Shown here one piece after another: positions 34,224 to 43,521 of a stretch of 64,000 nt of DNA; the first letter of the stretch is position 1, and every line of letters starts with the position of its first letter. Where the stretch lies: positions 1,240,001-1,304,000 of the forward strand of contig NZ_CP126889.1 of assembly GCF_030246845.1 (NCBI RefSeq). The letters are read 5' to 3'. This DNA is from Enhydrobacter sp. GTDB taxonomy: Bacteria > Pseudomonadota > Alphaproteobacteria > Reyranellales > Reyranellaceae. Below the pieces are notes generated by a model, which saw nothing but the letters and a program-made list of their open reading frames with translations, was not told the DNA's origin and searched no databases. Made by a program: the position numbers and the translations under genes.

Positions 34224-35327
34224 CTACGACAGCACCGCGATCTTCTTGCGCTCGATCAGCTCGAAGTCGATGTCGGCGCCGAGGCCGGGCTCGTGCGGGA
34301 CGTGCACCATGCCGTCGCGACCCACGACAATGTCCTTCCGCAGACCGTACTTCTGGGCCGCGTCGGGCAGCAGGACCTCGAAGAAGGTGGTGTTGCGGAT
34401 CGAGGCGATGACGTGGAGGTTGGCGAGGTTGTTGAGCGAGTTGCCGCCGTGATGGACCTCGAAGCCCATGCGGAACGCCTCGGCGAGATGGGCCGCCTTC
34501 ACCAGCGTCGTGATGCCGCCCTTCACCGCCACGTCGCCGCGCAGGAAGTCGGTCGCCTGCTGCGTGATCCAGGGCTGATAGGATTCGAGGCCGGTGATGG
34601 GATACTCCGTGGCGAGGATCGGGATCGAAAGCTGCCGCTTGAGCTTCACGTAGTTGTAGATGTCCTGGTCGTGCAGCGGATCCTCGTACCATAAGAAGCC
34701 CAGCGCCTCGGCGACCCGACCGACGCGCAACGCCGCCGGATAGTCGTAGGCCCAGGTCGAATCGAGCATGATGGTATAGTCGCCGACCGCGCGGCGCACC
34801 GCCTCGCACACCTCGATGTCCTTCCGCCACTCGGTCGGCGGATGGATCTTGTAGGCGGCCCAGCCCTCCTCCTTGTGCTTCACCGCCTCCTCGGCGTAGG
34901 CCTCGGGCGAAGCGAGCACGGCGGAGCTCGCATAGGCCGGCACCGATTCGCGGAACGTGCCCAGCAGCCGGTGGATCGGCTGGCCCATGGCCTTGCCGAG
35001 CAGATCCCACAGGGCGACATCGACGGCGCCGATGCAGCGCACGCCCGCACTGCGCTGGCGTCGCCAGAGCTCGGCGACAATGGCCTCGCGCATGACCGGG
35101 TCGCGCCCCATCAGCATCGGCTTCAGATGGGTGATCAGGCCCTGTGCGTCGGTGGTCGCGGAATTGGACGCGGAGCCCAGGAAGGCATGGCCCTCGACGC
35201 CATCGTCGGTGCGAAGGCAAAGCAATCCCAGCGCGCTCGATCCGGCGAAGCGGGAGGTCTGGCCATATTGCGTGGCGGGAATGTCGTCCCACGAAAAGAG
35301 CGTGAGCGAAACGTCCGTGATCTTCAT
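34224..35327 (-). CDS. enolase-superfamily (mandelate racemase-like) enzyme
   Basis: A 367-residue protein starting MKITDVSLTLFSWDD. Barrel residues: K-I-H in AAYKIHPP, metal ligands in MLDSTWAYDY (Asp), WYEDPLHDQD (Glu) and ATEYPIT (Glu), and the His of EVHHGGNS. The second lysine of the usual KxK pair is histidine, so the mechanism on one face of the active site differs from that of mandelate racemase. Its start overlaps the end of the carboxylesterase gene by 4 bp; the two are an operon. Confidence 0.9.
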   Translation of the reverse strand: MKITDVSLTLFSWDDIPATQYGQTSRFAGSSALGLLCLRTDDGVEGHAFLGSASNSATTDAQGLITHLKPMLMGRDPVMREAIVAELWRRQRSAGVRCIGAVDVALWDLLGKAMGQPIHRLLGTFRESVPAYASSAVLASPEAYAEEAVKHKEEGWAAYKIHPPTEWRKDIEVCEAVRRAVGDYTIMLDSTWAYDYPAALRVGRVAEALGFLWYEDPLHDQDIYNYVKLKRQLSIPILATEYPITGLESYQPWITQQATDFLRGDVAVKGGITTLVKAAHLAEAFRMGFEVHHGGNSLNNLANLHVIASIRNTTFFEVLLPDAAQKYGLRKDIVVGRDGMVHVPHEPGLGADIDFELIERKKIAVLS

Positions 35328-36865
35328 GCGTCCTCCCAAACCCGCCGTTCGACGCCGCAAGGATCGCTCGCCAGCCGGCATTCGGTGTCGAAGATCATGG
35401 TCGGTCTCGCCGCCGTCGAATAGGCGGGCCACGCGGGCAGATCCGCATGTCCCGGCCGGCCTGTCTTCGCGAAGGCGATCCACGCCCGTGCCATGCGTTC
35501 GCCCAGCGCCAGTCGTGCCGGATCGTCGCCGGTGAGCGGCGCGTCGGCGAGATTGTTGAACACGAACGGAATCTCGAGGGTGTGGCAGGAGCGCAAGCGG
35601 CCGTTCAGCACCGGCGTCTCCCAGGCGAAGAGGTAGACGAACACCTCGGCCGCCTTCTGCGCGAGCTTGCGTTCGGCGATGGCGAGCGAGAGGCTGCGCA
35701 CGCCGAGATCGCCCACGATCGCGACGCCGATCTCGTCCGCCCTCTTTCCCTGCTGCGCCTTGCGGTAGATCGCGATCACCTCGGACGCGCGCTCTCCCAG
35801 ATAGGGGGTCATCGCCTCGCCGAGATTGTCGAAGGTCGCTTCCCTGACCCAGGGGAGATGGCCCAGAAACAGCGTCATCTCGTCCTTGTTGGTCCCGATC
35901 ATCAGCGGCACGTGGGCCGAGATTGTGGGTGCCTCCGGTGCAAAGGGTCCGCCCGGAAAGACCTCGCCGTCGATCACCGGATTGAAACCCAGGCGGCGCC
36001 TGTCGGCGAAGGAGGCGCGGCCGACCGTGGCCTGCACGGCATTCTGCGCCTCGAGAATCTTCGACACTGGCAGAGCGTGCAGCTTGGCCGCTTCCGCCGG
36101 AGCAAGGCCAAGCTGCTGCAGCACCTGATGTGCGGTCCTGGCGCCGTCCTCGCGATTGGCCATCTGGACGGCGGGGCCGCTCTGGATGATCGCTTTGTGG
36201 AAGAGTCCCCTGGCCGACGGCATCGCCATCAGCACGCAGACCTTCGCGCCGCCGCCCGATTCGCCGAAGATCGTCACGTTGGCCGGATCGCCGCCGAACG
36301 CCGCGATGTTGTCCCGTACCCATTCGAGCGCGGCGACGATGTCCTGCATGCCCGCCGTCCCGGCACCGGCAAATTGCTCGCCGGCCATGTCTTCCAGATG
36401 GAGATAGCCCAGCGCGCCCAGGCGGTGGTTGATCGACACGACCACTACATCGTCGAGCCGGCAGAGGTTGGCGCCGTCGGTCCAGGGCGAGGATCCCGAG
36501 CCGGTGATAAAGGCGCCGCCATGGCACCAGAACAGGACCGGCCGCTTCCTGCCTTCCAGGCCCGATGTCCAGATGTTGAGATAGAGACAGTCCTCGCTGA
36601 TCTTCTGTCGGCCGCCGAGAGTGAAAAGCTTCAGCAGATCGGTCGGCAGGCCGAACACGTTCTCGGCCTGGATCGCCATGTTGCCGTAGGACGTCGTCTC
36701 GCGAACGCCGCTCCACGGTGCCGGCTTCTGCGGCGGCTTCCAGCGCAGCGCACCCACCGGCGGCACGGCATAGGGAATGCCCCTGAAGACGCGAACGCCG
36801 CGCTCGACCAGGCCGCGGACGCGACCGCTGGCGGTTTCGACGACACAGCCGTCCGTCATGTGCAT
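35324..36865 (-). CDS. carboxylesterase/lipase family protein (type B)
   Basis: A 513-residue type B carboxylesterase. ATG 36865 follows GGAGG by five bases; ATG 36859 is an alternative. Visible are FRGIPYAVPPVGALRWKPP, SEDCLYLNIW, the oxyanion loop CHGGAF, the nucleophile elbow FGESGGGAKV, the acid in GTNKDEMTLF and the catalytic His in SCHTLEIPFVF. No signal peptide is seen, so it acts in the cytoplasm on a carboxylic ester. It is coupled with the enolase-family gene downstream, suggesting ester cleavage followed by acid metabolism. Confidence 0.94.
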   Translation of the reverse strand: MHMTDGCVVETASGRVRGLVERGVRVFRGIPYAVPPVGALRWKPPQKPAPWSGVRETTSYGNMAIQAENVFGLPTDLLKLFTLGGRQKISEDCLYLNIWTSGLEGRKRPVLFWCHGGAFITGSGSSPWTDGANLCRLDDVVVVSINHRLGALGYLHLEDMAGEQFAGAGTAGMQDIVAALEWVRDNIAAFGGDPANVTIFGESGGGAKVCVLMAMPSARGLFHKAIIQSGPAVQMANREDGARTAHQVLQQLGLAPAEAAKLHALPVSKILEAQNAVQATVGRASFADRRRLGFNPVIDGEVFPGGPFAPEAPTISAHVPLMIGTNKDEMTLFLGHLPWVREATFDNLGEAMTPYLGERASEVIAIYRKAQQGKRADEIGVAIVGDLGVRSLSLAIAERKLAQKAAEVFVYLFAWETPVLNGRLRSCHTLEIPFVFNNLADAPLTGDDPARLALGERMARAWIAFAKTGRPGHADLPAWPAYSTAARPTMIFDTECRLASDPCGVERRVWEDA

Positions 36866-36899
36866 TTCTCCCTCCGCCCGTTCAGTATAAGCTCCGGCC

Positions 36900-37625
36900 A
36901 TGAGCGACAAAGCGAAAGCCGAGCTGGCCCCGACCGGTGTTCTGCGTGCCGGCATCAATCTCTCGAATTTCCTGCTCGTGACGGGCCGCAGCGCCAACGG
37001 CGACCCCGAAGGCGTGTCGCCCGACATGGCGCGCGCGATCGCCGACCGCCTCGGCGTGCCGGTGAAATACGTGTCGTTCAAGAGCCCCGGCGAGCTCGCC
37101 GATCAGGCGGGCAACAATGTGTGGGACATCGGCAATATCGGCGCCGAGCCGCAGCGTGCCGAGAAGATCGCTTTCACCGCCGCCTACTGCGAGATCGAGG
37201 CGACCTACATGGTTCCCAAGGGCTCCCCGATCACGACGATCGCCGACGTCGACCGGAAAGGCGTGCGGATCGCCGTGTCGGCCCGCTCCGCCTATGGCCT
37301 GTGGCTCGAGAACAACATCAGGAACGCGACCCTCGTCCAGGTGGCGGGGCTGGATGCGGCCTTCAACAAGTTCGTCGACGACAAGCTCGACGTGCTGGCG
37401 GGCTTGCGTCCTGGACTTCTGAAGGACATCGAAAAGCTGCCCGGCGCCAGAATCCTCGACGGCAAGTTCAGCGCCGTGCAACAGGCGGTGGGGACGGCGC
37501 GTGTCAATGCGGCCGGCGCGGCGTTCCTGGCCGAGTTCGTCGAGGAGGCGAAGCGGTCGGGCCTCGTGGCGCGGCTGATCGAGAAGCACAAGGTCAAGGG
37601 CCTGTCCGTCGCTCCTCCGGCCTGA
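36900..37625 (+). CDS. amino-acid-type binding-protein fold, no signal peptide
   Basis: A 241-residue type II periplasmic-binding-protein domain (SBP_bac_3-like): GVLRAGINLSNFLLVTGR, PEGVSPDMARAIADRLGVPVKYVSFKSPGELAD, WDIGNIGAEPQRAEKIAFTAAY. The N-terminus, MSDKAKAELAPTG, has no signal or lipoprotein sequence, and an in-frame TAA lies 10-12 bases before the ATG, so no longer form exists. It may be a cytoplasmic ligand sensor rather than a transport component. It diverges from the esterase gene across only 34 bp. Confidence 0.9.
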   Translation: MSDKAKAELAPTGVLRAGINLSNFLLVTGRSANGDPEGVSPDMARAIADRLGVPVKYVSFKSPGELADQAGNNVWDIGNIGAEPQRAEKIAFTAAYCEIEATYMVPKGSPITTIADVDRKGVRIAVSARSAYGLWLENNIRNATLVQVAGLDAAFNKFVDDKLDVLAGLRPGLLKDIEKLPGARILDGKFSAVQQAVGTARVNAAGAAFLAEFVEEAKRSGLVARLIEKHKVKGLSVAPPA

Positions 37626-37727
37626 AGCAACGGCAACCGCGTCCCGACGCACGACGTTCTTCTCCAATGCCAGCTGGTGCCGTATGCGCCGGCCGTCGAA
37701 GACCGTCCTCCGTGCAAGGACCGCGTG

Positions 37728-37931
37728 ATGACCGAGGTTCCCGAAAAGCCCGCCAATCCGGTGCCGGTTTCCCCGCCGACACCGGGCAAGACCGATCCGA
37801 TCCCGCCCGAGATGCCGCCGGTGAGCCCGCCCGGTCCGGAAGTCGAGCCGCCGAGGCAGCCTCATCCGCCGGGCCCGCCCGGACCGGTCGCGAACTACTC
37901 CTTCACCGCGCCCGTCAGCGAGGAGACATAG
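37728..37931 (+). CDS. small proline-rich protein
   Basis: A predicted 67-residue protein starting MTEVPEKPANPVPV, about one third proline with repeats of PPxPGK and PPG type. No domain is recognised; short proline-rich proteins like this are widespread in Hyphomicrobiales with unknown role. Its last 37 bases overlap the 3' end of the convergent permease gene. An in-frame ATG at 37677 would lengthen it. The low-complexity composition makes gene status less certain. Confidence 0.5.
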   Translation: MTEVPEKPANPVPVSPPTPGKTDPIPPEMPPVSPPGPEVEPPRQPHPPGPPGPVANYSFTAPVSEET

Positions 37932-38797
37932 TAGTCGACGAAGAAGGAATAGAAGATCGCGACCGGCAGCGAGCCGAGCAGAGAGCCCGCCATCAGCGCG
38001 CCCCACTGATAGACGTCGCCCGACACCAGCTCGGTCAGGATCGCCACCGGCACGGTCTTCTTCTCGCTGCTCTGGATGAAGGCGAGCGCATAGATGAACT
38101 CGTTCCAGGAGAGCGTGAAGGAGAAAATGCCGGCCGAGATCAGTCCCGGCACGGCGAGCGGCAGGGTGATCCGGCGCAGGATCTGCAGGCGCGTGGCGCC
38201 ATCGATCAGCGCGCACTCCTCGAGCTCGTACGGGATGGACTTGAAGTAGCCGATCAGCAGCCAGGTGCAGAACGGCACGAGGAAGGTCGGATAAGTCAGG
38301 ATCAGGGCGAAAGGCGAGTCGAACAGGCCGAGCTGGTAGACCGTCGTCGCCAGCGGAATGAACAGGATGGTCGGCGGCACGAGGTAGGCGAGGTAGATCG
38401 CAAGCCCGACATATTGGCTCCCCGTGAAGCGCAGGCGCTGGATCGCATAGGCGGCGAGCACGCTCGCGAACAGCGACACCACGGTGGCGGCGAGGGCGAT
38501 GCCCATGGTGGTCATCAGCCAGTGCGGATAGGCGGTCTCGAACAGCAGGTGCCTGATGTGCTCCAGCGTCGGGCTGCCGATCAGGAACGGGTTGTAGTGC
38601 TTGTAGTCGTAGAGCTCGCCATCCGGCTTGAAGGCCGTGATGGCCATCCAGTAGAACGGAAACAGCAGGATGATCACGAAGCAGGCGAGCGGCAGGTAGA
38701 TCGTCACCACCCGCCGCGCGCGGCTATCCCAGGCGAGCTGCTCGGGCGCGGCGCTCGCGACGTTGGTCGAGCCGCCGCCGGCCGGTACGTCAGTCAT
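37895..38797 (-). CDS. carbohydrate-type ABC transporter permease (MalG-like)
   Basis: A 300-residue inner-membrane permease with six predicted helices. The EAA-type cytoplasmic loop is YELEECALIDGATRLQILRRITLPLAVPGL, and the protein starts with a polar N-terminus before IYLPLACFVIILLFPFYW. This is the CUT1-type second permease. It is the last gene of the importer operon 42212-37895 and overlaps the first permease gene by 8 bp. Confidence 0.95.
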   Translation of the reverse strand: MTDVPAGGGSTNVASAAPEQLAWDSRARRVVTIYLPLACFVIILLFPFYWMAITAFKPDGELYDYKHYNPFLIGSPTLEHIRHLLFETAYPHWLMTTMGIALAATVVSLFASVLAAYAIQRLRFTGSQYVGLAIYLAYLVPPTILFIPLATTVYQLGLFDSPFALILTYPTFLVPFCTWLLIGYFKSIPYELEECALIDGATRLQILRRITLPLAVPGLISAGIFSFTLSWNEFIYALAFIQSSEKKTVPVAILTELVSGDVYQWGALMAGSLLGSLPVAIFYSFFVDYYVSSLTGAVKE

Positions 38798-39746
38798 TGG
38801 CCTCTCCCTGCTGCCACTTGCGGCGCGCGAGCGCGAAATAGCTGAACAAGGTGGCGACCACCAGGAAGGGGATCATCGATACCGCGATCGCCGCGCCCTC
38901 GCCCAGCTCGCCGCCCGAGATGCCGCGCTGGAAGGCGAGCGTCGCCATGAGATGGGTCGAGTTGATCGGGCCGCCGCGGGTGATGGCGTAGACGAGCTGG
39001 AAATCGGTGAAGGTGAAGATGATCGAGAAGGTCATCACGATCGCGAGGATCGGCAGCAGCAGTGGAAAAGTGATGTAGCGGAAGCGCTGCCATGCGGTCG
39101 ACCCGTCGAGCAGCGCCGCCTCGTAGAGCGAGGGCGAGATGGTCTGCAGGCCGGCCAGCAGCGAGATCGCCACGAACGGGATGCCGCGCCAGATGTTGGC
39201 GGCGATCAACGACCAGCGCGCAGGCCAGGTCGTGCTGAGAAAGTCGAAATACTTGTCCCTGAGGTGCAGCACGTCGACCGCGAGGTAGGACAGGATCGAG
39301 AATTGCGGATCGTAGATCCACCAGAAGGCGATTGCCGACAGCACGGTCGGCACGATCCAGGGCAGCAGGATAATCGCGCGCAACAGGCTCTTCAGCGGCA
39401 GATGGTTGTTGAGCAGCAGGGCGAGCCAGAGGCCCAGCGCGAACTTCCCGAAGGTCGCGACTGCCGTGTAGAAGACACTGTAGAAGACGGCGCTCCAGAA
39501 CTGCGGGTCCTCGAGCAGGTACTCGAAGTTCTCGAAACCGATCCACTGGCCCGAGCGTCCGATCTTGGTGTCGGTGAAGGCAAGCCAGACGCCGAGTCCC
39601 AGCGGATAGGTCAGGAACACCAGCAGGAGCCCGCACGCCGGCAGCAGGCAGGCGACGACCAGGAACGGCTTGCAGTCGAACAGCCGGGCCAGCCAGCTCG
39701 GCTGCGGCCGCACCCGGGTCCAGTCGGTGATGGTGGCGACGGTCAT
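38790..39746 (-). CDS. carbohydrate-type ABC transporter permease (MalF-like)
   Basis: A 318-residue permease starting MTVATITDWTRVRP at ATG 39746, with GGAGGAAGG directly upstream. It has six hydrophobic helices and an EAA loop SLYEAALLDGSTAWQRFRYITFPLLLPIL. Long open frame upstream of 39746 is antisense shadow of the binding-protein gene. It pairs with 37895-38797 to form the membrane channel of the importer. Confidence 0.95.
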   Translation of the reverse strand: MTVATITDWTRVRPQPSWLARLFDCKPFLVVACLLPACGLLLVFLTYPLGLGVWLAFTDTKIGRSGQWIGFENFEYLLEDPQFWSAVFYSVFYTAVATFGKFALGLWLALLLNNHLPLKSLLRAIILLPWIVPTVLSAIAFWWIYDPQFSILSYLAVDVLHLRDKYFDFLSTTWPARWSLIAANIWRGIPFVAISLLAGLQTISPSLYEAALLDGSTAWQRFRYITFPLLLPILAIVMTFSIIFTFTDFQLVYAITRGGPINSTHLMATLAFQRGISGGELGEGAAIAVSMIPFLVVATLFSYFALARRKWQQGEAND

Positions 39747-39799
39747 CCTTCCTCCGGCGAGGGGACGGCGCGACCCGACAGCCGCGCCGTCCCGACAGG

Positions 39800-41128
39800 T
39801 CAGCGGTAGTAGCGCTTGGCGCGGCGTTCGGCTTCCTTCACGGCCGCCTCGGGCGTCGCCTGGCCCGAGGCGACGGAGGCGAACATCTGCACGAGCACGT
39901 AGTCGGCGGCGACGGTGCCGGCCGCCTGCGTGATCGGGCCCTTGTAGCCGGTCCAGAACTGCGCATCCATCGAGTTGCGGTAGACCGCGATCTTGGGATC
40001 GCTCGTCCACACCTTGCTCTTGTCGTAGGCCCTGAGCGGATGCGCCCAGTAGCCGAGACAGCCGGTCAGCCATGGGTCGTACTGCTCGGCCTCCATCATG
40101 AAGGCGAGGTACGCCTTGGCGGCGTTCTGGAACTTGGAGTGCTTGAACAGCATGGCGTTCAGCACCAGCGCCGACTGCGCCGGCTTGCCGACGATGCCGC
40201 TCATCAGCGGCGCATGCTCGGTGTCCTCGGCGATCGGCTTGGTCTTGGCGTCGTTCTTGAGCGAGAAGTAGAGCGACACGCCGTTGGCCGTGAGGAACAG
40301 CTCGCCGGCAGAGTAGGCGCGGTTGTTGCTGACATCGTTCCACGAGAGCGTGCCCGACACGAAGTTGGGATAAAGTTCCTTGAGGTAGCGCAGCGCGTTC
40401 AGCGTCTCCTTGCTGTTGAGCGCCACCTTGCCATCCTCGTCGACCAGATAGGCGCCGTGCGACCACAGCAGCCACCTGGCGAAGCCATTGGCGTCGCCGA
40501 CCGCATTGCCGAGCGCGAAGCCGGCCGGCTTGTCGATCTTCTTCAGCGCCTGGCAAAGCTTCAGGAAACCGGCGTGGTCGTTGGGAATGCTGTCGAAGCC
40601 GGCTTCCTTGACGGCGGACTTGCGATAGACGACCGGACCGCTCGAGCCGCCCATCGGCAGGCCGATCCAGTTGTTGGTCTTGGCCTTCTTGCCGTACTTC
40701 TCGCCGAGGAACATCCAGCCGCCATACTTCTTGCCGAGATACTCGGCGACGTCGCTGAGCTCGGACACCTTGTCGGAATAGATGTGCGGATCCTCGGCCC
40801 AGCCCAGAATGACGTCCGGCCCGGCGCCGGTGTTGGCCGACACGGCGGTCTGCTGGCGAATGTCCTCCCAGCCGACGAAATCGACCTTCACCTGGACGCC
40901 GGTCGCCTTGGTGAACTTCTCGGTGTTGGCGCGGAAGATGACCTCGTCGGGCTCGACGAAGCGTGCCGGCCGCAGAACGCGCAGGGAGGCGCCGTTCTCG
41001 GGCGTGAGCTTCGGCGCGGCGACCTCGGCCTTGGGAATGTCCTGACCCATCGCCTGACGGGCGAGCGCCATCGCCATGGCCGAGGCGCCGAACGCCAGCG
41101 CATCGCGCCGCTTGATGATGAACACCAT
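39800..41128 (-). CDS. carbohydrate-type ABC transporter substrate-binding protein
   Basis: A 442-residue family 1 binding protein. The N-terminus MVFIIKRRDALAFGASAMAMALA has a twin-arginine pair, suggesting Tat export, and is cleaved near GQDIP. The mature domain shows KFTKATGVQVKVDFVGWEDIRQQ and the typical TGAGPDVILGWAEDPH. CUT1-type systems bring in sugars, polyols or glycerol phosphates; the ligand is unknown. It lies 31 bp downstream of the ATPase gene. Confidence 0.94.
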   Translation of the reverse strand: MVFIIKRRDALAFGASAMAMALARQAMGQDIPKAEVAAPKLTPENGASLRVLRPARFVEPDEVIFRANTEKFTKATGVQVKVDFVGWEDIRQQTAVSANTGAGPDVILGWAEDPHIYSDKVSELSDVAEYLGKKYGGWMFLGEKYGKKAKTNNWIGLPMGGSSGPVVYRKSAVKEAGFDSIPNDHAGFLKLCQALKKIDKPAGFALGNAVGDANGFARWLLWSHGAYLVDEDGKVALNSKETLNALRYLKELYPNFVSGTLSWNDVSNNRAYSAGELFLTANGVSLYFSLKNDAKTKPIAEDTEHAPLMSGIVGKPAQSALVLNAMLFKHSKFQNAAKAYLAFMMEAEQYDPWLTGCLGYWAHPLRAYDKSKVWTSDPKIAVYRNSMDAQFWTGYKGPITQAAGTVAADYVLVQMFASVASGQATPEAAVKEAERRAKRYYR

Positions 41129-41159
41129 TTTTCTTGTCTCCTCCTACTCTACTTCCTGA

Positions 41160-42212
<1,053 letters not shown>

Positions 42213-42231
42213 TAACCCTCCCACTCTACGC

Positions 42232-42253
42232 GCGACGACAAGCGTCGTCGCGA
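42232..42253 (-). promoter_or_regulatory. inverted repeat in the leader of the importer operon
   Basis: A perfect inverted repeat, CGCGACGAC-AAGC-GTCGTCGCG, begins 20 bases upstream of the ATPase start codon. It could be a repressor operator or an mRNA hairpin controlling the carbohydrate importer. No LacI gene is adjacent. Confidence 0.4.
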
Positions 42254-42338
42254 TTACCACTCGACTCTCGAGGCCGCTCCCTTCGCGCGCGGACTATAGC
42301 AAAGCCGGGCACGGAGGCGAGCAATCAGTGACGCAACC

Positions 42339-42351
42339 GTGACCTGGTCAC
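42339..42351 (+). promoter_or_regulatory. palindrome GTGACC-T-GGTCAC upstream of doxX
   Basis: A perfect 6-1-6 palindrome in the intergenic region between the importer operon and the DoxX gene, 70 bases before the DoxX start. An extra GTGAC half-site lies 10 bases upstream of it. The symmetry suggests a dimeric regulator site; the regulator is unknown. Confidence 0.35.
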
Positions 42352-42384
42352 TTCCTCGGATCGCTTGTCGGAAAAAGATCGCGC

Positions 42385-42397
42385 CTGCATTATGCAG
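42385..42397 (+). promoter_or_regulatory. palindrome CTGCAT-T-ATGCAG upstream of doxX
   Basis: A second perfect 6-1-6 palindrome, 23 bases before the DoxX start codon and just ahead of its ribosome-binding site (AAGGAGA, 42407-42413). It may be an operator or lie near the transcription start. Confidence 0.35.
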
Positions 42398-42420
42398 TCG
42401 ATCGACAAGGAGATACCGCC

Positions 42421-42819
42421 ATGGATTTCACCGTCATCCCGGCGAGCTGGGCGCCTTATCTTCTCAGCATCTTCCGGATTTTCAGCGGCCTTATGTTGCT
42501 GGAGCACGGCACGGCCAAGCTTTTCAAGTTTCCTGTCGTGCCGTCAATGGCGCAGATCGATCTGTCGTCGATGCCCGGCATCGCCGGCTTCTTCGAGCTG
42601 ATCGGCGGTGCGCTCCTTGCGCTTGGCCTCTTCACGCGGCCGGTTGCATTCATCCTGTCCGGAATGACCGCCGTCGCCTATTTCTACGCGCATGCGCCTC
42701 GCGGCTTCTTCCCGGTCCTGAACAACGGCGAGCTCGCGATCGTCTACTGCTTCGGCCTGCTTTATATAGCGGCGGCTGGCGGCGGGCCGTGGGCGGTCGA
42801 TGCCGCGCGCAAGAGGTAG
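42421..42819 (+). CDS. DoxX family membrane protein
   Basis: A 132-residue integral membrane protein with four predicted helices. Family signs are LLSIFRIFSGLMLLEHGTAKLF, GIAGFFELIGGALLALGLFTRP and a final ANN-like NNGELAIVYCFGLLYIAAAGGGPW. DoxX proteins are quinone-pool- or redox-associated, and their biochemical activity is mostly unassigned. A strong AAGGAGA lies 7 bases upstream of the start. It probably leads a short operon with the two Lin0512 genes. Confidence 0.94.
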   Translation: MDFTVIPASWAPYLLSIFRIFSGLMLLEHGTAKLFKFPVVPSMAQIDLSSMPGIAGFFELIGGALLALGLFTRPVAFILSGMTAVAYFYAHAPRGFFPVLNNGELAIVYCFGLLYIAAAGGGPWAVDAARKR

Positions 42820-42830
42820 GGACGGACGCC

Positions 42831-43169
42831 ATGGCCCTGCAGCGCGTCGCCCTCGAGATCGGCATGGGCACCGACATCCGCGGCGGCGACTACACCAAGG
42901 CCGCCGTGCGGGCGTTGCGCGACGCGCTGTGGCACAACTCGCTCACCGTGGCCCACGCCGTGGGCAAGTCCAGCGACGACATGCAGGTCGAGGTGCTGAT
43001 CGGCGTGCCGCAACCCGACAAGGTCGACAAGACCGAGGTGCTGAAGGTACTGCCGCACGGCAGCGGCGTGGTGAAGGTCGTCGAAGGCGGTCTCGAGATT
43101 GCGAACGAGACCGGATCCGACAAGACAGTGATCGCGCAGGCTGCCGCGATCGTTCGGCTCGATCTTTGA
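42831..43169 (+). CDS. Lin0512 family protein, copy A
   Basis: A 112-residue protein starting MALQRVALEIGMGTDIRGGDYTKAA. The pattern ELGxGxDxxGGDYTKAAxRA and GVPQPDKVD marks the Lin0512 family, whose function is not established; it is predicted to be soluble and to form ring-like oligomers. It lies 11 bp after doxX and 7 bp before a second copy of the same family. Confidence 0.9.
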   Translation: MALQRVALEIGMGTDIRGGDYTKAAVRALRDALWHNSLTVAHAVGKSSDDMQVEVLIGVPQPDKVDKTEVLKVLPHGSGVVKVVEGGLEIANETGSDKTVIAQAAAIVRLDL

Positions 43170-43176
43170 GGTAAGC

Positions 43177-43521
43177 ATGGCCCGCAAGCGCGTGATCCTC
43201 GAGCTCGGCACCGGCAACGACCTGCATGGCGGCGACTACACCAAGGCGGCGCTGCGTGCGGTGCAGGACGCGCTGCATCACAGCTCCCTCACCATGATCC
43301 GCACCCTCAAGGTCGACGCGAAGAAGCAGATGTTCGTCGAGGTCACGATCGGCGTGCAGCAACCCGACAAGGTCGACCTCGAGAAGGTGCGCGCCTCCCT
43401 GCCCTACGGCATCGTGACCGTAAAGGCAGTGAAAGGCGGCCTCGACGTTCCCGACCCCGATGGCAAGGACATCGCCGTCATCGCCAGCGCCGCGGTCGCG
43501 GTCCAGCTGGAGCTGCCCTAG
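43177..43521 (+). CDS. Lin0512 family protein, copy B
   Basis: A 114-residue paralogue of the preceding gene, with ILELGTGNDLHGGDYTKAALRAVQDALHHSSLT and GVQQPDKVDLEKV. The tandem copies share the GGDYTKAA and QPDKVD blocks but differ in the middle, so they are old duplicates and may form a hetero-oligomer. The 3' end overlaps the convergent small membrane gene by 4 bp. Confidence 0.9.
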   Translation: MARKRVILELGTGNDLHGGDYTKAALRAVQDALHHSSLTMIRTLKVDAKKQMFVEVTIGVQQPDKVDLEKVRASLPYGIVTVKAVKGGLDVPDPDGKDIAVIASAAVAVQLELP

